From CAJXCL01 sp036011265 (lineage in GTDB: Bacteria > Nitrospinota > Nitrospinia > CAJXCL01), in the NCBI GenBank assembly GCA_036011265.1, contig DASCNB010000201.1:1-36192 (forward strand): 36,192 bases of DNA, read 5' to 3'. Positions 30,794-36,192 of the stretch are shown here, one piece after another; the stretch's first letter is position 1, and each line of letters opens with the position of its first letter. The translations under genes and the position numbers were made by a program. Below the pieces are notes generated by a model, which was given only the letters and a program-made list of their open reading frames with translations, had not been told where the DNA came from and did not search any database.

Positions 30794-32707
30794 ATGAAGG
30801 ACGAAAAAAAAATCAAGGAGAGGTTGATAAAGGATTTAGAGCCCCATATCTATGCAAATCCTGATTTGATTTTTGTTCAAGATGGAACGGGCACCTATAC
30901 AAATGTGTATGCAAGTCAACCTGAACTGTTATCTATGTTGAGAGAAGAGATTATCGGAAAAGAGTGTACCTATATTTTACCTGATTATGTATCAAAAAAG
31001 GTATTAGGCGCTATCGAGGACTTAAAAGGTGGTACTAAGTTTGTAGAATTTGAATATCAAATGGAAACCCCTACATGCAAAAATAATTTTAACGCCAGAA
31101 TTATCCAATCCAGTACGGAATCTTTTCTAACAACAATACAAAAAATAACGGAGCGGACGAAACCAGATGAGGTCCTTGATCTTTACAGCGATATTTTAAA
31201 AAACATTAACGAAGGAATCTACCTTGTCCGAACCAGTGATAACGTTATTGTATATGCGAATCCCAAGTTTGAGAAAATGTTTGGATATAACCGCGAAGAA
31301 ATGCTTGGAAAACACGTAAGCATAATAAACGCACCAACAGAAAACACTCCCATAGAAACAGTAAACAAAATTCTCAAGAGTTTGAATAAAACTGGATTTT
31401 GGAGTGGAGAGGTTTGCAATATTAAGAAAGATGGAACTGTGTTTTGGTGTCAATCTACTATATCTCAATTTAAACATTCCACATATGGAAAGGTTTGGCT
31501 TTCCTTACAAGAAGACATCTCTAAACGTAAACAAGCCGAATTGCAACTATTGCAATCTCAAAAAATGGAATCTTTAGGTATTTTGGCGGGAGGGATTGCT
31601 CATGAGTTTAATAACATTCTAACCGCAATTCAAGGATACGCAGAAATGGCTATGTTGGAAACGTTAGAAAAAACTCCTCTAAGAAAAAATCTGGAACAAA
31701 TTTATGAGGAAGGGGAAAAAGCAGTGGATTTAGTTAAACAGATTCTCTCTTTTTCTAGACAAGAGTCCCCTAAAGTTGAGCCGATCAATCCGGCCCATAT
31801 TATCAAACAAATGCTCAAGATTGTAAGAGTCACTACTCCAGCAAATATCGAAATTGTCTCAGAGTTTCAAGATGATTGTGGACGGATCATGGGCAACACT
31901 ACCCAAATCCATCAAGTAGCCGTCAACCTCATCAATAACGCCGTCTTTGCAATAGGCAAGTATAAAAATGGAGAGGGAAAAATAACAGTTAGAGGCGTCA
32001 CGATTCAATGTCATGAATGCTCATTTTTTTCTAATTGTGATTCTCCTAGTGACTCAAAAAATTGTTTTCGACTTACCGTTCGTGATACGGGATGTGGGAT
32101 TTCCAAAGAAAATCTCTCAAAAGTCTTTGATCCTTTTTTTACCACGAAGGAAATTGGCAAGGGAACAGGACTTGGATTGTCAGTCGTGCATGGCATCGTT
32201 GAAAACCATAACGGAAAGATAATTGTTGATTCCGATGAAGGGATCGGAACGACTTTTAATATTTATATTCCGTCGACACTCGATATGGAATTGGATGAGC
32301 AAACTCAACAACCCACTATAACTTCCAAAAAAGAAAAAGGAAAACTATTGATTGTTGAAGACAATGAGGCGATCGCCAATCTTTACAAAAAATTTTTAGA
32401 AAAGAAAGGATATGAAGTCATCGTTTGCACAAATGGAAAAGAAGCCATGTCAGTGTTTGAAAAAAACCTACAACGGTTTGATCTGGTTTTTTCGGATATG
32501 CAAATGCCCATTATGACAGGAAAAGAACTGGCTAAAAAAATACATCAGCTTAGACCAGACCTTCCCATTATTTTGTCATCAGGTAATATAATTGAAATGG
32601 CAGAAAAAAAAATGCAAGAGATGGGATTACGAAAACTTTTAACAAAACCTATTAAATTGTCAACTCTTGTCCAAGAAATTAATGATTGCTTAGAAGTTGG
32701 TAAATGA
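30794..32707 (+). CDS. Soluble hybrid histidine kinase with PAS domains and receiver
   Basis: 637 residues, no membrane segment. Order: a PAS-like region (about 15-125), a second, clear PAS/PAC (about 130-245) with YANPKFEKMFGYNREEMLGK, a HisKA helix with the phospho-acceptor His270 in GGIAHEFNNILTAI, an HATPase (N-box near QVAVNLINNAVFAI, G1 DTGCGISKENLSKVFDPFFT, G2 GKGTGLGLSVVHGI), and a receiver domain (about 515-632) with Asp568 in FSDMQMP and the Lys in LTKP. The ATPase domain carries an insertion with four cysteines (406, 409, 415, 424) that could bind a metal or respond to redox. No separate output regulator is adjacent. The signal is presumably cytoplasmic. It is likely transcribed alone. 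Confidence 0.95.
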   Translation: MKDEKKIKERLIKDLEPHIYANPDLIFVQDGTGTYTNVYASQPELLSMLREEIIGKECTYILPDYVSKKVLGAIEDLKGGTKFVEFEYQMETPTCKNNFNARIIQSSTESFLTTIQKITERTKPDEVLDLYSDILKNINEGIYLVRTSDNVIVYANPKFEKMFGYNREEMLGKHVSIINAPTENTPIETVNKILKSLNKTGFWSGEVCNIKKDGTVFWCQSTISQFKHSTYGKVWLSLQEDISKRKQAELQLLQSQKMESLGILAGGIAHEFNNILTAIQGYAEMAMLETLEKTPLRKNLEQIYEEGEKAVDLVKQILSFSRQESPKVEPINPAHIIKQMLKIVRVTTPANIEIVSEFQDDCGRIMGNTTQIHQVAVNLINNAVFAIGKYKNGEGKITVRGVTIQCHECSFFSNCDSPSDSKNCFRLTVRDTGCGISKENLSKVFDPFFTTKEIGKGTGLGLSVVHGIVENHNGKIIVDSDEGIGTTFNIYIPSTLDMELDEQTQQPTITSKKEKGKLLIVEDNEAIANLYKKFLEKKGYEVIVCTNGKEAMSVFEKNLQRFDLVFSDMQMPIMTGKELAKKIHQLRPDLPIILSSGNIIEMAEKKMQEMGLRKLLTKPIKLSTLVQEINDCLEVGK

Positions 32708-32990
32708 GTGAATTTTGCAACCCATAAAAAATATCACTTGTATGTACAAAACCCATTTAGATTTCACAAACGGTACATTACAAAAAGTCGAAAAAAAGGA
32801 ATTGAGAAGGATTGCAACGGGGGTGTAATTTTCTTAAAAGTTCAGTCTTAATTTGTAATGTCATTGCCTTTAAGAGCCTAGCGCTATTAAAACAAATAGG
32901 TCAAGTCTGCTCATAGCTCAATTTGTTTTATTAAAAGGGTCGCGTCTGCCCTTGGCTATATTGAAATACAGCAATCAGAGATCAGGATTA
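32708..32990. repeat. Intergenic region with a degenerate tandem pair
   Basis: No gene seen. Two related units, AAATAGGTCAAGTCTGCTCATAG and AAAGGGTCGCGTCTGCCCTTGG, lie about 43 nt apart (about 32894 and 32935), each followed by a similar CTCAATTTG/CTATATTG end. The stretch CAGCAATCAGAGATCAGGATTA (32969-32990) repeats that at about 25028. Confidence 0.45.
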
Positions 32991-33059
32991 CACACCCCTG
33001 CCATTTTATGGCCACCCCTCCTTCGGCAAGCTCAGGACAGGTCTCAAGAGTGGAATTTA
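32991..33059 (+). repeat. Dispersed intergenic repeat, CACACCCC family, copy 3
   Basis: CACACCCCTG is followed by a GCCATTTTATGGC hairpin, CACCCCTCCTTCGGCAAGC, CTCAGGACAG and GTCTCAAGAGTGGAATTTA. The final TTA is the complement of the stop codon of the next gene, so the repeat abuts and includes that gene's 3' end. Confidence 0.6.
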
Positions 33060-33542
33060 CACCCATTTTTTTTTATAACATTCTAACAATGTATTTCTAT
33101 CTGTCTCATATTTATAGAAGGGAACACCAAATCCGCAACTGGTTTTTACTAATTCAATATGCAAACATATCAACTGTCGTATATTAGGAGATACTTTTTC
33201 TTGCACCCTTTCCGCAAGCTCTTTTCCTGTCGGGCTATCAGGAGATACTACTTCTCCCTTTCCGTAAAGACGTAGAATCATCGGGTTTTTATCAAAGCTC
33301 GCGAACATCATGCTAAGTCTTTTATTTTGCCGGATATGTGATGCTGTTTCGTTTCCGCTTCCGGGAAAATCCGCGTAGATAACGGTATTTTCATCTTTAA
33401 CCAGCAAAGTATCATATCCTTTGGGAGATAGATTAATGAATCCATTTTCAATATCATCAGGAGCTGTTGCAACAAAGAATATTTTTTGTTTTTGAATGAA
33501 ATTTATATGTTTTTTATCCAGCCTAGGAAAAGTTTCTGCCAT
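33057..33542 (-). CDS. Pyridoxamine 5'-phosphate oxidase-family (FMN-binding split barrel) protein
   Basis: 161 residues. The sequence LDKKHINFIQKQKIFFVATA, then GFINLSPKGYDTLLVKDENT, then YADFPGSGNETASHIRQNKR and MILRLYGKGEVV fit the split-barrel family of small flavin or F420 proteins. They reduce diverse substrates or bind haem, so the exact reaction is unknown, and PdxH activity is not implied. The start follows AAGGGG at 9 nt spacing. The C-terminus (CYKKKWV) ends in a dispersed repeat. It is a single gene on the minus strand. Confidence 0.85.
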   Translation of the reverse strand: MAETFPRLDKKHINFIQKQKIFFVATAPDDIENGFINLSPKGYDTLLVKDENTVIYADFPGSGNETASHIRQNKRLSMMFASFDKNPMILRLYGKGEVVSPDSPTGKELAERVQEKVSPNIRQLICLHIELVKTSCGFGVPFYKYETDRNTLLECYKKKWV

Positions 33543-33663
33543 AACATGTTCCCCTTTTTAATCAGTAAAATTTTTTTGTACTCATAGTATCTTTACTTTA
33601 AATTCTTTTCAAGATGAGGTCATTACTCATCCCAATTTCCTCTGTGTGCTTCGCCCCGCTGAG

Positions 33664-33745
33664 CGTGGCTTCGTGGTAAAAAACAACAGGTGTCAGGATT
33701 CGGGAGGCAGATAGAGTAATCATAGATAAGCATTACATCCCTGCT
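33664..33745 (+). repeat. Repeat pieces shared with 25007-25147
   Basis: GCGTGGCTTCGTGGTAAAAA, CAACAGG, GGGAGGCAGATAGAG and AAGCATTACATCCCTGC are diverged relatives of pieces at 25007-25147, but in a different order. Confidence 0.45.
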
Positions 33746-33787
33746 TTTATAATGGGTGACTTCTTCTTCAATTTTACTCGATTCACA

Positions 33788-35362
33788 TTAAACCTCACAC
33801 CAATAGATTCGGACGTGGGCCGGAGAATTTTTTAATTCCGGGAAATCAAAGGGAGGTCGCAATCGAATTACCCTGGCAAAACATTTAGCCAGTGCCTCAA
33901 AGTAATACTTGTCACTTCCCCCTCTATGGTTATTTACGAAAAGGGCGGTCCCTTCATCAGATAAAATCTCGCGTATATTATTAGCCAGCCCGGGCCATTC
34001 TTTTTCTACTGAAAAGGAGCGCTTCTTTCCTGAAGAAGCGAAGACAGGGGGATCGCAAATAACCAGGTCCCATTTGACAAAGGCTTCGGGATTGTCCTTT
34101 TTTTTTCTTATCTGTCGTGCTAACCACTTTTGAACGTCTTCCTTGATAAATTTACCACGACCGGACTCCTCAATGTTATTATGGTTGAAGTTACTTTTTC
34201 CCTTCTTCAGCGCTCCGGATGCCAGATCAACGGAAAAGACAATTTCCGCGTCTGATTTAACGGAAACAACGGAAAAGGAACAAGTAAAAGAAAATAGATT
34301 GGCCACCCGATTTCCCTGAGATATTTTTCCTAACCGTCTTCTTGAATCCCGCTGGTCCAAAAAAAGTCCTACATGTTTCGATTCATTAAAAGTGATTTCA
34401 AATAATAACCCATGCTCTCTTACAAGGAATTTGTCCGGGGGTTGTCCCCAGGATATTATGTCGCTAAAGAGTTTATTTTGATGAGGATTTCGTTGATTAA
34501 TCCTGACGACCCCTCCGAGGCACGCAAATACCTTTGAGAAATGTTCCAAAATAGGAGCAAGTTTTTTTCTCAGCTTTTCAGAAGATAGCTTTTTATCAAA
34601 TCCTGTAACAGATATCCATGAGTCAAATATATCTATCGCAAAATCTAGGTCCCGCACCTCCCCGCGATGAATAAGGCGAAAGGCATTAGTTATAGAAAGG
34701 AGCCAGTCTAACCGGCGTTCATAAGCCACAATAGCATCAACAATCATCAAATCTTTACCTGCAAGAAGCCATTCAAATGACTGAGGTAATTTAACCACTA
34801 TTTTTTCTGGTATAGCCGACCAGGAGATTTCTCCGCAATGCAGACAGAGTCTGGAAAATGACGTTCCACCATATTCGTCATCGCCAAGGACCGGCAGACC
34901 GGACAATGATGCGTGGCGCCTGATCTGGTGTTTTCTCCCTCGCGAGATCTCAGCGCGATAAAGAAAATAGCCGTTCCCCTCTCTCTCCAGTTCAAAAGAG
35001 GTCTCACATTCTTTTCCATCGAGACTTTTCCAGCATTTCCAGTTTTTTTCACCGGGACGTTTTTTGTCCGATAAAAAATAATAGATCTTTTTCGACAGGC
35101 TGTTCTTATGGATATTTTCCGCAATACCGCTTGCCTCAGGGGTCAAAGCAAAAACCAAAACTCCACTTGTCCCTTTATCCAACCTTGAGCAAATATGGAC
35201 CTTAATGTCATGATGCAATTCCATCCATTCAGCAATTCCCAGGTCGCCCTGATTAACGGCATGAGTTGATATGCCTGTAGGTTTATGGACAACTAACCAT
35301 TTATTGTCGCAATATAATAAAACTGTTTTGGAAATATCCGTTATCACTCTTCCTCTACACAA
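33788..35362 (-). CDS. Fusion: RluA-family pseudouridine synthase + RlmI-like SAM methyltransferase
   Basis: Up to 524 residues. The N-terminal part (about 15-215) is an RluA-type pseudouridine synthase: LLYCDNKWLVVHKPTGISTH, the catalytic Asp62 in CSRLDKGTSGVLVFAL, and RGRKHQIRRHASLSGLPVLG. The C-terminal part (about 310-524) is a methyltransferase: KHVGLFLDQRDSRRRLG, the Rossmann segment ANLFSFTCSF, and the CDPPVFAS catalytic motif near 435. The linker (about 215-310) is helical. Both activities would target RNA, probably 23S rRNA uridine and cytidine sites, but targets are inferred. The start is unsettled: TTG at 35362 or GTG at 35347 with AGAGGA three nt upstream. Neither truncation nor a frameshift is visible at the junction. 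Confidence 0.88.
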   Translation of the reverse strand: MCRGRVITDISKTVLLYCDNKWLVVHKPTGISTHAVNQGDLGIAEWMELHHDIKVHICSRLDKGTSGVLVFALTPEASGIAENIHKNSLSKKIYYFLSDKKRPGEKNWKCWKSLDGKECETSFELEREGNGYFLYRAEISRGRKHQIRRHASLSGLPVLGDDEYGGTSFSRLCLHCGEISWSAIPEKIVVKLPQSFEWLLAGKDLMIVDAIVAYERRLDWLLSITNAFRLIHRGEVRDLDFAIDIFDSWISVTGFDKKLSSEKLRKKLAPILEHFSKVFACLGGVVRINQRNPHQNKLFSDIISWGQPPDKFLVREHGLLFEITFNESKHVGLFLDQRDSRRRLGKISQGNRVANLFSFTCSFSVVSVKSDAEIVFSVDLASGALKKGKSNFNHNNIEESGRGKFIKEDVQKWLARQIRKKKDNPEAFVKWDLVICDPPVFASSGKKRSFSVEKEWPGLANNIREILSDEGTALFVNNHRGGSDKYYFEALAKCFARVIRLRPPFDFPELKNSPAHVRIYWCEV

Positions 35363-35573
35363 TAATAGTATGCTGTTGACTTAACTTAAAACAAAATATT
35401 GACTGAATAATAACATAAGTCCTGCAGACCTTTGGTCCCTATTCCAATTTGCCAACACCCTTGAGCTACTCTAATAAAAATTTTGCAAAGTACCTTTGTT
35501 ACTGATATGATGAAGAAGTAAGTATGAGGTATGGTTTCTGATTTTGATCCGTATTAGTATGTTGATACTGACT

Positions 35574-35607
35574 GCGTGGGATAAAAAGGATTTCCCACGC
35601 TTTTTTT
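35574..35607 (+). terminator. Rho-independent terminator in the region upstream of the cold-shock gene
   Basis: GCGTGGGA (35574-35581) pairs with TCCCACGC (35593-35600) over an 11-nt loop and is followed by seven T. It precedes the cold-shock gene by 67 nt. No protein gene ends just before it on the plus strand, so it closes a short leader or small RNA. The rest of the 312-nt gap 35363-35674 shows nothing coding. Confidence 0.75.
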
Positions 35608-35674
35608 ATGACGTAGATGGTCTTTAGCAGTTTCGACTTCAAAATTTTTCTTACGTAAGGCGGGTGAACAGTTA

Positions 35675-35872
35675 ATGAATGGAACAGTAAAATGGTTTAA
35701 TAGCGACAAAGGATTTGGTTTTATCTCTCCTGAATCGGGTGAGGATGTATTCGTCCACTTTTCCGCCATAGATAGCAGTGGTTATAAATCTCTCAATGAA
35801 GGACAGGAAGTGGAGTTTGAAGTAAGTGAAGGCCCCAAAGGGCTTCAGGCTTCAAATGTCAAAACGAAATAA
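35675..35872 (+). CDS. Cold-shock domain protein (CspA family)
   Basis: 65 residues, one OB-fold cold-shock domain. RNP1 is KGFGFI and RNP2 is VFVHFSAI, both intact, and the start MNGTVKWFNSDKGFGFISPE is canonical. It binds single-stranded RNA or DNA and melts RNA structure. The gene stands alone between two terminators. Regulation could involve the upstream terminator hairpin acting as an attenuator, as inferred from its position. No cold-box motif was recognised. Confidence 0.97.
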   Translation: MNGTVKWFNSDKGFGFISPESGEDVFVHFSAIDSSGYKSLNEGQEVEFEVSEGPKGLQASNVKTK

Positions 35873-35890
35873 TTCTTTTGATTAATTCTA

Positions 35891-35931
35891 AAGGGCTAAC
35901 ACCGGTATTGTTTGGTGTGAGCCCTTTTTTT
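35891..35931 (+). terminator. Rho-independent terminator of the cold-shock gene
   Basis: AAGGGCTAACACC (35891-35903) pairs with GGTGTGAGCCCTT (35914-35926), thirteen positions with one A-G mismatch, over a 10-nt loop, followed by a T-tract. It lies 18 nt after the stop codon. Confidence 0.9.
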
Positions 35932-35943
35932 ATAACTCTTCCA

Positions 35944-35956
35944 GCTCTTCCGATCT
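35944..35956. other. 13-base match to Illumina adapter end (possible assembly artefact)
   Basis: GCTCTTCCGATCT, the shared 3' end of common Illumina adapters, occurs exactly. Chance occurrence in a window of this size is roughly one in a thousand. It may mark untrimmed adapter at a contig or scaffold join, so sequence after 35956 may not be contiguous with what precedes it. Confidence 0.6.
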
Positions 35957-36100
35957 TTAGTTGGAATTAAACTACAGAATAAAAATTAAAGGGATGCCTT
36001 CAACACCGGAGCAGGTTTAAACCCAACAGTTTTGCTTGCCTTTATTTTTAATTACCTTTCTTGCTTGTTACAAATGGAGAAAGTTAACAGAGGATTTAAT

Positions 36101-36192
36101 ATGGATAGAAGTGAGAAAACGAAAAGCTATGACATTGTACACATTAATGAAGCCAGGCGTATGTCTGGTCTGAAAGAAATCCAACCTAAAAA
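36101..36192 (+). CDS. Unidentified protein, N-terminal fragment cut by window edge
   Basis: An ATG at 36101, with AGAGGA 7 nt upstream, opens 30 residues starting MDRSEKTKSYDIVHINEARR and running into the window edge. The sequence is charged and soluble with no signal peptide. The family cannot be recognised from this length. It lies downstream of a possible adapter join. Confidence 0.5.
   Translation, partial: MDRSEKTKSYDIVHINEARRMSGLKEIQPK

Overview
The window looks like a chromosomal stretch from a moderately AT-rich Gram-negative bacterium (about 40% GC by eye). It has signal peptides, outer-membrane barrel and RND envelope systems, and standard TGA stops. Many genes lack a clear Shine-Dalgarno site, and the intergenic spaces are full of degenerate short repeats. 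That texture resembles anammox-type Planctomycetota or similar environmental lineages, but nothing here fixes the taxonomy. No rRNA, tRNA, CRISPR array, transposase or phage module was seen.

Layout. (1) 1-7393, all minus strand: a TetR regulator, then an MMPL-type RND exporter, a LolA-like sorting protein, a DUF1302-like outer-membrane barrel, a DoxX remnant, an RND adaptor and the first codons of an AcrB-type pump. This reads as one envelope transport locus. A four-helix-bundle gene bracketed by imperfect inverted repeats sits between tetR and the exporter. (2) 7394-8144: repeats only. (3) 8145-14946: a 1198-residue collagen-like surface protein with a self-processing S74 tail, an upstream secretin-like gene broken by an in-frame TGA, and a Crp/Fnr regulator. 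Two matching TGTAAC-N4-GTTACA palindromes lie upstream of the regulator and of the broken gene. A nested stem-loop element precedes a secreted cupredoxin. (4) 15178-25742: mostly housekeeping and small redox genes: nitronate monooxygenase-like, nitrobindin-like, MORN-repeat, prfC, an unknown helical protein, a DUF542/FmdE pair, a cupin, rarA, a Lon-substrate-domain protein and a DUF493 protein. (5) 25910-30387: a second RND adaptor/pump pair of proteobacterial appearance. (6) 30794-36192: a soluble hybrid histidine kinase, a pyridoxamine-phosphate-oxidase-like protein, an RluA/methyltransferase fusion, a cold-shock protein with flanking terminators, and a truncated ORF.

How the parts may work together (inference). 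TetR probably controls the leftward envelope lipid/efflux operon. The Crp/Fnr protein probably regulates itself and the collagen-like surface-protein operon, and perhaps the cupredoxin. DUF542 and FmdE-like proteins are translationally adjacent and may form a small cysteine-based redox or metal unit. The most notable items are the structured element at 13964-14068, the operator pair, the inverted-repeat four-helix cassette, the nonsense-interrupted secretin-like gene, the RluA-methyltransferase fusion, and a 13-base Illumina-adapter match at 35944-35956 that puts contiguity of the last 236 bases in doubt.
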